From positions 1,550,001 to 1,614,000 of the forward strand of contig JANFOE010000050.1 in the NCBI GenBank assembly GCA_025667525.1: a stretch of 64,000 bases of DNA. Direction: 5' to 3'. Position 1 is the stretch's first letter, and each line of letters begins with the position of its first letter. Under the pieces are notes generated by a model that saw only the letters and a program-made list of their open reading frames with translations, searched no databases and had not been told where the DNA came from. Positions 39,170 to 51,200 of the stretch are shown here, one piece after another. Source of the stretch: Glebionis coronaria. Its lineage: Eukaryota > Streptophyta > Magnoliopsida > Asterales > Asteraceae. Position numbers and translations under genes: made by a program.

Positions 39170-40777
39170 TAATAACTGACTTTTGGTTGGTTAATAAAAA
39201 GGTTGCCTTTGCAAGATCTTTCTTTGCATTGCTCGTACCCAATTGATATATGTCGTTGTTTTGTTCTCGGTATCTTCTCGAATCAATCACGGTCAAAAGT
39301 GGAATCGTTGTAATTGGTGACTAAAAAGGGGGAGCTTGGGTCTAAATATACTAAAATGATAAATACTAGAAATAATAAAATTAAACTAAAAGCAATTACT
39401 GAGAATAAAAATCAAGCTAGAATTTAAAGCTGGAAAAACTGGAATTAAACTGGCAATTTACCTTATTCGGAATAATGGCTTCTCAACTGGAAAACTCTAT
39501 CCGGAATATCGGCTTATCCGGAATGTCTTAGTCTATCCGGAATCTTTGTGCTACTCGGAATGTTACAGCTATGCGGAATGTTGGTTCTACTCGGAATAAT
39601 CAAGGCCATGCGGAATATTACCCTATGGGGAATGTTTTCAACAGAAACCTTATGCGGAATATTTCGAAAAGAAACCCTATGCGGAATATTCGGATATTCC
39701 GAATAATTAACAAAATCCAAACCCTACGCGGAATGTTTTGGTTATGCTGAATATTAAGGTTATGCGGAAAAATACCCCTATGCGGAATAATGGCCCCTAC
39801 TCGGAATAATTGGATATTCCGAGTAAACAACAAACCACAACCATGATCCGGAATATTTTGATATTCCGAACCAACAAAGTCACAGACTCCCTATTCGGAA
39901 TCTGGGGAAACACAGTAACAAAGTAGCGAAGAACAGGGGATGACAGAAACGCAGATTTAACACCAAAATTTACCAAGTTTTTAATCAAAACTGAAACCAA
40001 TTTAACCACTAATCATTTACCTAAGGTAAACATCAATCCAAAATCGCAAAATCGCAAAACCCACTTACTTTTTATGATCAAACCAATAAAATAAAACTTA
40101 AGAACTTTGAATCATAAAGAGATGAAGAACAAGATCATGGAAAGATTAAAAGTAAACTTGTATTAATGATTTAGGATTCAACAAACAAATTGGAAAGATT
40201 AAACTTACAAGATTGGAAGAAATCAAAGAAAAAATGAAAACCACTCCTTAAGGGAGATGGTTCCTAAGAACTCGGAGAAAAATGTAACAGAAATAGACTA
40301 GTGGAAATTTCTGAATGGGAGGAGTATTTATAGGCTTCTCCCTTGGTTGGTGAGTGGGCTTTCTCCCTTTATTTTTGTCTTTTCGTCTTTTCAGAAAAGT
40401 TGACGTTTTCGATTTTGATTCGGGATTTGTGACGAATAAATTGAACTCGTCTTTTAATTTCTTCATTTAATAGACTTGAGTTTCTTCGATATGTGTAAAT
40501 CTTCCATCTTTGGCCCTTTTCTTCGATAAATCTTCAAATAGGCCCATTGACTTCAAATCTTTTGCATCTCTTGGACTATAGACTTCGTCTTTTCATCTTT
40601 TTCCTCGATAAAACCCGTGCAATCCCATGTTTTCTCCAATATTTATCCGGTTGACTCTGAAAACACAACAAACACACAAACCACGCATAATTCCAAACAA
40701 ATGACATTAAATACGCGTTTCGGTCTTGTTTTAGCAAGAAATAAGTGGTAAAAGGATGGGTGTTTTCACACCTATCA
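39170..40777 (-). repeat. Athila 5' LTR
   Basis: 1608 bp, about 98% identical to the 3' LTR. The TATA-like TATAAATA is at plus 40325-40332. The GGAAT motif array (39460-39905) lies downstream of it on the element strand, so it would be in the RNA leader. Confidence 0.93.
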
Positions 40778-40782
40778 CCCGC

Positions 40783-40873
40783 TTAATAATAATATTCATT
40801 CGAAAGATGTTTTGTAACTTTATGAATGTAAAACTGGGGGACCTTGTGTAAACTCTAAACTTTTATTCGGATG
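40783..40873. other. Continuation of the LTR-like host sequence
   Basis: Directly follows the CCCGC target duplication and is the right half of the pre-insertion site. Non-coding. Confidence 0.5.
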
Positions 40874-40890
40874 AATGTATGTTTGTCTTT

Positions 40891-41110
40891 AACCAACTGG
40901 CTTAGCTCAGTTGACCACCAAGGTTCCACTAAGTGGTTTACTTGGGGGAGGTTTCCTGGAGGTCTTGGGTTCAAGACCTGCCAAGGGCCTTTCAGGCGAA
41001 GCGGATAAGGAGTCTAACATAACTAGGCGAGTCTTCGAAGAAGACATTCTTCCGCTTGGATGTCATTGCACGACTTGACCCACTAACGACTAACATTTTC
41101 CGTTCTAAAA
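40891..41110 (+). mobile_element. tRNA-derived SINE with target duplication
   Basis: A-box-like TGGCTTAGCTCAGTTG (40898-40913) and B-box-like GGTCTTGGGTTCAAGACCTG (40961-40980) head a 220-bp body ending TTCTAAAA. It is flanked by AATGTATGTTTGTCTTT (40874-40890) and AATGTATGTTTGGCTTT (41111-41127), a 17-bp duplication with one mismatch. This is strong structural evidence for LINE-driven insertion. Confidence 0.88.
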
Positions 41111-41777
41111 AATGTATGTTTGGCTTTGTACAACCTTTTTTATGCGTTGTCTATGATTTGAGTTATTGGCCTAAGGTCGTGTTTAGCAATGGAAAAGTTT
41201 TCTTAGTTTTCATTTTTTTGGTTTTCTGGAAAATGAAAGAGTTATTGTTTTTCTAGAGAACATGTGAAAACGTGTTCAAATGTGGTTTAGGTTTTCCAAT
41301 TTTAAAAAACAAAAAACACGTTCAAATCTTCTTGTTTTCCGAATCTTTCAATCGTTAAGCCATCACTTTCAATTAACAGTTCAAGAAACATATAAAACAT
41401 TCAAACATTTTCAAGTAAGCATAAGACAAGAATGTCACACATATTAACACTATTTAATAGCAAGATAATTAACAACGTTTTACATAATTTCAGCAAAACC
41501 ATATAATCGCACTTCACCATACGTAGTAACCTATCAGACCTATCTTTCATGTTCTATGCCATGATTTATTAGCAAGGTTCTAAAAAGTGTATGGTTTTAT
41601 CTTCACGCTACGCAATAAACTAAGATGTGGACTTAAGGCTTGACGTGAGATGTGAAACGAAAAAAATGTGAAATGCGCTATAAGTTGGGTAAAATAATGT
41701 TTTTATATGAAAAAGTATTATATGCAAATATAGTTATTTAACTTTATTATTTATCTATAACACTCTTTATAAATTTA

Positions 41778-42417
41778 TGTTGGGGTTTACATCGTTCCAA
41801 CAGGGTGAAGATAATCAATAGCCTAACTACGTACCAACGAATGGTTACCGGATATCTCTTGAAGTCGTGTAATCACTTTCCAAAGAAGATTATTCGACCC
41901 TATGCCTGGGTTAACACGAATACCTCCTTGGGATAAAACCAAGAGTTAGTTCTTGTTTTAGGCACAAATCAAGAACTCTGTGCGTGTAAGTGTTTCTTGT
42001 TATTGTATATTTCATCATGCAAATATGATCACTATTTATAGTGATCCTAGTCCTAGAAGGATGTAACTCATAGTCAATGGTAATTAAGAGCATTAATCGG
42101 CCAATTAAGCTCATAATTACCTACATGAAACCATAGTGGTTACATGACCATAAACCTGGTCATCAAGTCAATATTCAACCCTCATTGATTAGTCAAAGAG
42201 GTTACAAAAACTTTGTGCATCACCAGGAGCAGCGTCCTAACCAGGAGCAACTTCCTGACCAGGAGCAACTTCCTAACCAGGAGCAGCTTCCTACTGATGA
42301 ACTTTCAAACACTATATTGAGTCCAGGGAGATCAGGGACTTAATGGGTGTACACTCCGTACCTCCAAACCCATTTACAAGTATGACCCGATCCCACAATT
42401 GCACTAAATTTCCAACA
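41778..42417 (-). repeat. Tork-type copia 3' LTR
   Basis: 640 bp with four copies of an 18-bp unit, ACCAGGAGCAACTTCCTA, at 42222-42293. The TATA-like CTATAAATAG is at plus 42032-42041 (minus strand). Confidence 0.93.
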
Positions 42418-42431
42418 ATCCTCCCCAATTT
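42418..42431 (-). promoter_or_regulatory. Tork-type copia polypurine tract
   Basis: The minus strand reads AAATTGGGGAGGAT immediately before the 3' LTR start TGTTGG. Confidence 0.82.
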
Positions 42432-42924
42432 AGTACAATTCCTTTTGCATGAAAATCAACTTTAACAAAACCAGTGCATAAATGAAAATGTCCTGAGGAT
42501 TGAATTTTCATATTAGTACATCACTTCAAATATTCGAGAATCAGGGTGTTCTAAGAATTGAACCCTTCAACTACTTTGAATACCTGAAGATAAAATACAC
42601 ACAAGTTTTCAAACACTTAAAACGCTCCTGACACCATACAAGCCATGTGTCCATATCCAATTCATAAATCTTGTAAGAGCCAAAGTCCATGCTCCTTGAG
42701 GCGGCGAAACCTCAACATTTACATAGGTGGTTCCTCTTTAGTTCATGCTCCTGCTTAAGCACTTTTTCACAGAAATTAACCATTAAGAAGTTTATAACTT
42801 CATCCTCCTTTCAGCAGGTACAAGCACATCCTTGGGATGATATACATGTGCTTCAGTCCCCTGAATGTTCAGCTTTCCACATTGAACTCAGCTCCCAAGT
42901 TTCCTCAGGAGGGAGTTGGGTGTC

Positions 42925-45900
42925 CTAGCATTCAGTGACTAGTTTGGACTTTAAACCCATCCCTTTAGCAGACTTTATAACCAAGTCTCTAGCCAATCCC
43001 TTCGTCAAGTGATCAGCTAAGTTTTGTTGAGACCTCACAAACTCTATTGATATCACCCCATTCATGATTAGCTCACGAATCATGCTATGTCTAACACCTA
43101 AGTGTCTAGACTTACCATTGTACATTTGGCTATAAGCCTTAGCCAATGTAGCTGCACTATCACAACGGATAGATATGGGTGCCATAGGTTTAATCCACAA
43201 TGGAACCTCAAGAAGCAAGTTTCTCAACCATTCAGCCTCTTTACCAGCAGCTGCTAGAGCCACAAATTCAGATTCCATTGTTGAACCAGTAATGCAAGTT
43301 TGCTTCTTGGATGCCCAAGAAATTGCACCACCACTAAGAAGGAATACTCAGCCACTTGTGGATGAATTATCCTCAGTATTGCTGATCCAACTTGCATCAG
43401 TGTAACCTTCCAACACTGAAGGATATCCAGTATATGACAAACAATAATCTATTGTTCCTTTCAAATACTTTAGTACCCTCTGAATTGCTTGCCAATGCTG
43501 AGTACTAGGATTACTAGTGTACCTACTCAGTTTACCCACTACAAAAGCAATATCAGACCTAGTACTAGTCATGGCATACATCAAGCAACCAATCACCCTA
43601 GAATACTCAAGCTGGGAGACAACCTGACCATTGTTAGGCATTAGTTTCTCACTTGTATCCATAGGTGTACTCACTGGAGTACAATCAAAGTGATTGAATT
43701 TCTTCAGGACCTTCTCAATATAATGAGACTGAGAAATTACAATACCATCACTTTCATGTTTAATCCTTATGCCAAGGATAACATCAGCCTTCCCCATGTC
43801 TTTCATAGAGAACCTTGATGACAAAAACTCTTTGGTTAAATCAACCTGAACTTGGTTAGTACCAAAGATTAACATGTCATCAACATATAGGCAAATGATG
43901 ACTCCTTTACCAGATTCATCAAATTTGCTATATACACATTTGTCAGCTTGGTTAAGTAAATAACCATTAGACAAAACCACTTCATCAAACTTTTGATGCC
44001 ATTGCTTAGGTGCCTGTTTAAGTCCATATAAGGACTTAATCAGTTTACACACCTTACCTTCATGACCAGGCATGATGAAACCTTGAGGTTGGTTCATATA
44101 AACCTCCTCATCTAAATCACCATTCAAGAATGCTGTCTTCACATCCATCTGATGAATAATCAGATTGTGAATGCTTGCCAAGGCAATCAACATTCTTATG
44201 GTACTTATGCGTTCTACAGGAGCATAAGTATCAAAGTAGTCTATCCCTGACTTTTGTCTAAAGCCTTGAATGACTAACCTTGCCTTGAACTTTTCAATAG
44301 TTCCATCTACCTTCATCTTTCTTTTGAAGATCCATTTGCATCCAAGTGGATTGCAACCTGGAGGTAGATCAACCAACACCCAAGTGTTGTTGCCCATGAT
44401 GGAATCCATCTCATCATTGATTGCTTCTTTCCAGAAAGCAACATCCTGGGACTTCATTGCTTCATCAAATGTTTTGGGATCATCCTCAACATTAAAGCAA
44501 TAGTAGTACTGGTCAGAGACCTCATCCCTTGTTCCTTCAACCAAGTATAGTTGAAACTCAGGCCCAAAATTCCTTGGAGTCCTTTGCCTTGTGCTTCTTC
44601 TAAGCTCAGGCTCAGGTTGTTGAGCTACAACCTCATTAGTGACCCTTTCAGGTTCCACTGAAGCACCAATGTCCTTAGCTCCAGTAGGAGTCCTAAGGCT
44701 TGGTCTAGGGACTGATGAGAACCTAGTCTCATCAAAGTTAACATCCCTTGATTCAATGATTGAGTTTATTGAAACTGAATCATTAGGTTCAATAACATAG
44801 AACCTATAAGACTTGGAATGCTCAACATATCCAACAAAGATGCATTCAATGCCTCTTTCACCCAAGATTTTCACCTTTGGATCAGGGAGTCTTACAACAG
44901 CCCTACAACCCCAAACTTTGAGGTAGTTCAAGTTTGGTTTCCTTTTAGTCCAGAGTTCATATGGGGTAATCCTGTTCCTTTTATTAGGAACCCTATTTAA
45001 TAAATAGCAAGCTGTTAACATAGCTTTTCCCTAAAACCCTTGACTCAGTCCTGAGTAGGACAACATGGAGTTAACCATCTCTTTTAGTACTCTATTTTTT
45101 CTTTCAGATATACCATTTTGTTGTGGAGTATAGGGAGCAGTTGTCTCATGGATGATTCGAACAGACTCAAAGTATAAAGTATCCATGTACTCACCTCCCA
45201 TATCAGTCCTAAATCTTTTGATTTGGACTCCTTGTTGTAATTCAACTTCAGTTTTAAATACTTTAAATTTATCTAATGCTTCATCCTTAGTATGTAACAA
45301 ATAAACATAGCAAAACCTAGAAGCATCATCAATAAATGTTACCAAGTATTTCTTATTCCCTAATGAGGGAGTAGCATGCAAATCACATAGGTCACTATGT
45401 ATTAGCTCCAAAACTGTAGTTTCACGTTTTACATCCTAAAATGGTTTCTTAGTAATTTTGTTCAGCATACAAGTCTGACACTTATCAGTGTCCATGTCAA
45501 AAGCTGGAATTAACCCATCCTTAGACATATCTTGCATCCTCTTATAGTGGACATGGCCTAGTCTAGCATGCCATAGTGATGAATCATTCAGTTTAGTGGT
45601 AGTCATCAGGACAGAATCAACATTTATACTAGAATCAATATTAAGCCTGAACATTTGATTACTCAAATAACCAAAACCAATAAACACACCATGTTTAAAT
45701 AAAACAAATTTATTAGATTCAATCACTTGTTTATAACCATAATTATTCAAAACACTACTAGAAACCAAGTTCTTCCTAATATTAGGAACATGCAAAACAT
45801 TAAACAAAGAAACAATCTTTCCAGAACTAAATTTAAGATCTACACAACCACGTCCATGCACTAGGGCTGTTGACTCATTTCCCATGTGAAGAATAGATCC

Positions 45901-46908
45901 ATCATTCATTGACTCATAAGTCTTGAACCAGCATCTATCTTTACACACATGTACTGTTGCTCCAGAGTCAACCCACCACGCAACATCATCATCCTGCACA
46001 AAATAAGCTTCAGATACATATGTAACATAATAAATCCGGAGAGATTCATTAAACATATTCTGACCTTTTGTGCCTGATCCATTAGCTTGGTTACCAATGC
46101 TAACACCTTTGCAATCCCTTTTGAAGTGTCCAGGTTTCCCACACTTCCAACAAGCCACTGATGAATTCTTGTTAGGATTAGCTTTGGTGTTATCATGATG
46201 CTTACATTTTCCCTTGTTGTCATTGTACCTGGTGGAGTTGTTATGCTCCACCATATTGACAACAGATGAACCAGCAACATTGTTGCTCTTTGGCTTATCA
46301 CTTTCATGCACCCTGAGGGATTCCTCAATGCGCAAATGACTGCCCAACTCAACAAGAGTTAATTCCTCCTTCTTATGTTTCAAGGTGTGCTTGAAATCTT
46401 TCCAAGAAGGAGGTAGTTTGTCAATGACACACGAGACCTGAATGGTCTCATCCATGTTCATTTTATGTTGTGTAAATCTGCCAAGTATTCTAAGAAGTTC
46501 ATTGTATTGTTCCATGACTGGTCTTGAATCAGTCATTTTGTAATTTGTGAAATCACTCACAAGGAACTTCTTACTTGATGCATCCTCAGCCATATATTTG
46601 GCTTCCAAGGAATCCCATAGTTCTTTAGCAGATTCAACATTTTGGTAAATATCAAATAAAGAATCAGACATACCATTGAGAATTATGCCGCGACACACAT
46701 AATCATCATTCTCCCATTTGCTCCTTTTCCTCAGTTCCTCCAAAGTAGCATCATCACCACCATCAGGAATGGGAGTGGTCAGCACGTACACCACGTTCAT
46801 GGTAGAAAGAAGAAAGTGCATCTTCTTCTGCCATCTCCTAAAATCAACCCCTTCAAACTTGTCCAGTTTGGAGAAGTTAGCCACCATATGCTTCATTGCC
46901 GCCACCAT
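42925..46908 (-). pseudogene. Tork-type copia gag-pol polyprotein, three in-frame stops
   Basis: One uninterrupted reading frame of about 1,330 codons, start ATG at 46908, stop near 42925. Gag has a zinc knuckle CWKCGKPGHFKRDC at residues 253-266. Protease has WWVDSGATVHVC near residue 311, and a pre-integrase zinc region (LWHARLGHVH...CQTCMLNK) lies near 445-485. Integrase shows HSDLCD, FIDDASRF, FRTDMGGEY and GISERKNRVLKEM. RT shows [15 protein letters not shown] and the active site [11 protein letters not shown]. RNase H shows [20 protein letters not shown] and RCDSAATL. Stops are TAG 45436-45438, TAG 45031-45033 and TGA 43348-43350. The last two occupy positions where related proteins have Trp, consistent with G-to-A changes. 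There is no frameshift. Confidence 0.93.
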
Positions 46909-47053
46909 TGATTATCACAAAATAATCTTCTTTGATTGTTGGGGTTTACTTCGTTCCAACAGGGTGAAGATAATCAATAGCCTAACTACGTACCAACGAA
47001 TGGTTACCGGATATCTCTTGAAGTCGTGTAATCACTTTCCAAAGAAGATTATT
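46907..47053 (-). promoter_or_regulatory. Leader with interleaved complementary segments, no canonical primer site
   Basis: On the element strand the order is A AATAATCTTCTTTG (plus 47053-47040), B ATTGATTATC (46978-46969), LTR end, A' CAAAGAAGATTATT (46934-46921), B' GATAATCAAT (46916-46907). A/A' and B/B' are exact complements. B' overlaps the first two bases of the gag ATG. The usual TGGTATCAGAGC copia primer site is absent at the LTR edge. Any RNA structure is inference. Confidence 0.5.
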
Positions 47054-47591
47054 CGACCCTATGCCTGGGTTAACACGAATACCTCATTGGGATAAAACCA
47101 AGAGTTAGTTCTTGTTTTAGGCATAAATCAAGAACTCTGTGCGTGTAAGTGTTTCTTGTTATTGTATATTTCATCATGCAAATATGATGACTATTTATAG
47201 TGATCCTAGTCCTAGAAGGATGTAACTCATAGTCAATGGTAATTAAGAGCATTAATCGGCCAATTAAGCTCATAATTACCTACGTGAAACCATAGTGGTT
47301 ACATGACCATAAACCTGGTCATCAAGTCAATATTCAACCCTCATTGATTAGTCAAAGAGGTTACAAAAACTTTGTGCATCACCAGGAGCAGCGTCCTAAC
47401 CAGGAGCAACTTCCTGACCAGGAGCAACTTCCTCACCAGGAGCAACTTCCTAACCAGGAGCAGCTTCCTACTGATGAACTTTCAACCACTATATTGAGTC
47501 CAGGGAGGCCAGGGACTTAATTGTACAGTCCGTACCTCCAAACCCATTTACAAGTATGACCCGATCCCACAATTGCACTAAATTTCCAACA
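46937..47591 (-). repeat. Tork-type copia 5' LTR
   Basis: 655 bp with five copies of the 18-bp unit (47381-47470) in U3, upstream of the TATA-like CTATAAATAG (plus 47191-47200). The extra unit explains most of the 15-bp length difference from the 3' LTR. Confidence 0.93.
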
Positions 47592-48230
47592 ATTTATATA
47601 TTTAAAATATGATATAAATTGTAAATATTTTCATATTTTTTTTGTCTTAAGTCGCGCCGTGTCATTACGCTTCACACAAAAACTCAAGATTTGGTCATAT
47701 CGTCGCGTCACGCCTCACGTTATCTATAACCCTGTTTAATATTACAATTTGTGCTTCATATGTAACCGGCTAATAATGCATGAAGTACATATACAAAATC
47801 CATCGCATATAATATAAGAGGTACACATATACAAAAACAACAAGAATTGATCAAAATCGATTTTGCTCACATAATATAAAAGGCATATATGCAAAATTCA
47901 TCATGTTAAGTATATAAAATTGATTTTTGGTTTTCTAGAAATTTGACTATGTACTTATTATCCATCAATTAATTAAAATTTAAGGTGAGAATTTGAATTT
48001 GAGAAGCTTTGAAACAAAATAAAGGTCGATTGTGTTAAAATGAATACAGTTGAAAAAGCTCTCACTTTTCTTGAAAGAAGAAAACTGTGGAGAACTAATA
48101 AAAGTAGTTTTGTAAATGTTAGTTCTAAAGATAGATAATAGGTTTTCTATTTTAAAACAACAATTTGAACAGTTTTTCTCTTTTCTTATGTTTTCATAGA
48201 AAACTTCTATTGCTAAACACAACCAAAGGC

Positions 48231-51200
48231 ATCCCTACTGATGATTGGGTTATACTGGGACGTAACAAAAGCTTCAGCAAAGCTTCAATTCCCGCCTTCT
48301 CGACAAACAATTGCAAGTCATCTTCTTGTGCTTCTTCATTCAAGTAAGCAGAATGATCTACCCTCCATTGCTGTAAAATGACGTTCTGAAATATGCGTCA
48401 TGAACACCGAAATACTAATCTCCTCTTTCAGGTTATATAAAGGTAAATATATAGAGGTTAATTGTGATGTCGAATCGATGGGTTGATCGACTTAAATGCA
48501 TTGCGAGACTCACCTTGGCAGGTATCTATATTGGTTACAATTTTTTTTATTAATTTTTCATTTTTACCAACAAAATTAAACCATATATAGGTTCCATTTA
48601 ACAAATGCAAACCCTCTGGTCCGCCTACATGGCCATGATACTTTTTCTTTGACCAAAGCATATCCCGTCACTGTATTCAATATATGTAGTTGTTTGTCAT
48701 GTATAAGTTTTTAATCCATTTTCAGGGCGTTTGAGATTGGTTATGATATCTCAGAGGGTATGGGAATGAGGTAATGACCTGAAAAGGAGACGAGTGTCTA
48801 AATTTGATGGCCAATCATATCGCAACTGTTTTTGCTTCATTACTGGTATGCAATTTTGTGCTTTTTTCATTTGTCAATCTTACCTTTTTAGATAGCTGAA
48901 GCTTACATAAGCTCTTCTCAGAAGTTTCCATTTGTACGTTATCGTGCTACCAAATCCCTGGAACCTATTATTCCCATCAAGTATTTCTAATTACGCAAAC
49001 ATATGACCAACTTCAAATAAGGCTCCGAGGACCATGGTTAAGTAAGCATCTACCATTAAAGGTCTCTTCAAACCATTTTCCATTTTCATTTTTCTAGGAT
49101 ATTGAGTCCACTTTTTGTTGTTTTTTTGGTAGCTCTTGCTGGTTTTGTACTCTATGAATTTGGATTCCCGAGGTATTTAGAATTTTTTTTTGGAAAATAT
49201 TAAATCTGCTGATTAATTTCTACCTACTTCAATGCTGCGTACTTTACTTTTTCCATGGGTGAACTCATAGCCCTCACTCATTGTTTGGTTCCAAAACCCT
49301 TTAAGTATGAATATCGGTTTCGGTGTATATGCCATCATCATGACAATGGACTGGATCTGTTTGGTTTCTGGTACAAATTGCAGGTGGTAAATTTGTTTTA
49401 GTTGGAGCAGAGTCTGGTTACATGGACACATACTGGAATTCCTTCCCTTCGTCTTCAGCTTTACTAAACAAACTAGGGACTTATATAGCCAATGAGAAGG
49501 AGAAGTTCCAAAGTGGTGATCTACGAACATCACACATCCTCTTCAGAATTTTAGTTTTCACATTTTTTTCTCATTTAGAGAAAAATTCACATTTGTTTCT
49601 AATTTAGTGTTCTGATTATTCGACTGTCTATATAATACAGGGCTAAAATATCATGTCGTCTTCCTGCATCTATGGCTATGTCATAAGTTACCAGTCGATA
49701 TAAACAAGAAGAAGTCTATTCAAGCCTGCATCAATGAATGTGACTGATTGGCCAAGTCCTGTTTTCAGACCGGTCCAGATTTGGTCGGTCCGGTTCGGTT
49801 TCCAGATGGTAATCATCCCTACTATCCGCTATAGAAAATTTCTACACACGTGTCTTCTCTCATCTTTTTTTCGACAGATGGTAGAAGGTTTATCTCTTTT
49901 TAACTTGTGTCATATTGTATATGTATTTGTCTATAGCTGTTTAGTGTGATACATGTGTGTTTGCATAAGCACGCTATAGGTCAAAAGTCCAACCGATTCA
50001 TCACAGGTGTATTTGATATCATAGTGTTGCAAAGCTTTTGATTTAATATGTTGGTTTTGTTTAGCTAATTGTCTGTCTTTTAATTTTATATATTGTGAAT
50101 CTTCTTCATTAAGCACTTGATCCATTTGTATAAAGTCTTCTTTTTTTGTTTTTGCAGGGTACATATAAGAAGCTGCTTCTAATACGTCAATGGTAATCTA
50201 TCACTACAGGTATGTTAATGCATATAGTGCTTGATATAAATTTATAGGTAATTAATGGTTTATAGATTTTTGCATATATTGATACACAATGTTTTTTAAG
50301 TTGATTAGATTTTTGATTAGTTTTTTAATTTCTTTTATATTGTTTCACTCTCTTTTTTAATGTTATTTTTTTGTTTTTTATATTGGCAATTGCACTGCTA
50401 TGAAGATGCTGCTAGGATATAACATGAATTAATGTTAGTAGCTGCTACAAATGACATTGTTGGTAGGATTAACAAGTTTTTGCATTTTTGGCCATGTAGG
50501 TTATCATGGGTCACGTGGGCTACCACACCTTGTAACAATTCTACTTCTTAGAGGTTTCGTCTCGTACCAGTTGATTTTTACTTTGGGTAATCTGGTCATT
50601 GTTTTTCTAGGTTTTACAATTCAAATATCCTTAGACCTAGATGGATATCGGTAACTCTTGCGGTTGCTTTTGGTAAGGTGAGTTCTTCCACGCGTTTCAC
50701 TTAATATTTGTGCATCATTCTGATATTAACATCATATTATCCCCAGAGAGCTTGGTCCTCACGATGAACCTCACAGCTCCCTACCTGTAGCAAGGTGTTT
50801 TGTTATTAGGTTGATTATATGTACAGGTAGGAAGCTCCTGAGTTGGAGGAACCTGTATTGACCCTATACTCAAACCACCTGACCAAATTTTTGTGCGTCA
50901 ATTCCTCAACCAATATATCCCCTCAGATGTTCCCGTCCAAGGTGATTGTGCATATAACTTATAGTCATATATTTCATAATGACCTGTTACAAGCGGGATA
51001 CAAAGCACTTTCAGTAATAATAACTCATAAATTCACCATTCTAGCATTGGTCGTGAGTGAGAACTGGAGGGCTCTTGTATGTAAGTATTGTCATTCCTGT
51101 AATTTATTTGTGGACATATATTTTTTGGCAGTCAACTTAATTATGGACCTTATATAGGGTGTTACAAAGGACAAGAAACCATAGCCAGATTAATCACATA

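Larger units (their letters stand above)
29753..40777 (-). mobile_element. Complete Ty3/gypsy retrotransposon, Athila-type, minus strand
   Basis: Two LTRs of 1609 and 1608 bp flank a 7.8-kb interior. The 5-bp target duplication CCCGC is perfect (29748-29752 and 40778-40782). The primer-binding site matches tRNA-Asp, and the order gag, protease, RT, RNase H, integrase is gypsy. [10 protein letters not shown] in protease, FMDDF in RT and the tRNA-Asp primer point to the Athila lineage. My hand count finds about 28 differences between the LTRs (about 1.7%), a young insertion. The coding region has three frameshifts and three nonsense codons, so it is non-autonomous. It split an older LTR-like sequence. 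Confidence 0.95.
41778..47591 (-). mobile_element. Complete Ty1/copia retrotransposon, Tork-type, minus strand
   Basis: LTRs of 640 bp (41778-42417) and 655 bp (46937-47591) flank one long gag-pol frame. The ends are TGTTGG...CCAACA, and the perfect 5-bp target duplication ATTTA is at 41773-41777 and 47592-47596. Integrase precedes RT, as in copia. The LTRs differ at about ten positions plus an 18-bp repeat unit and small indels (near 1.5%), so insertion was recent. It sits inside an inverted-repeat element. Confidence 0.95.
41169..48230. mobile_element. Inverted-repeat (MITE/foldback-like) element split by copia
   Basis: The 24-bp ends GCCTAAGGTCGTGTTTAGCAATGG (41169-41192; start GCCTAAGG, end AGCAATGG) and the reverse complement of 48207-48230 match at 20 positions. 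Similarity continues weakly inward (GTTTTCTTAGTTTTCAT). Without the copia insertion the element would be about 1.25 kb. Sequence on both sides of the copia contains opposing CACG/CGTG-rich words. No target duplication was recognised and no transposase is present. Confidence 0.45.

Noticed and set aside
45906..46355. 149-codon minus-strand frame inside copia gag
   Set aside because: It overlaps the true gag frame in another phase, and the zinc knuckle and protease motifs belong to the gag frame.
27290..48265. A single giant LTR from TGTAACACCC (27290) to GGGACGTAACA (48265) after removing nested elements
   Set aside because: The ends are only loosely complementary and no matching target duplication flanks them.
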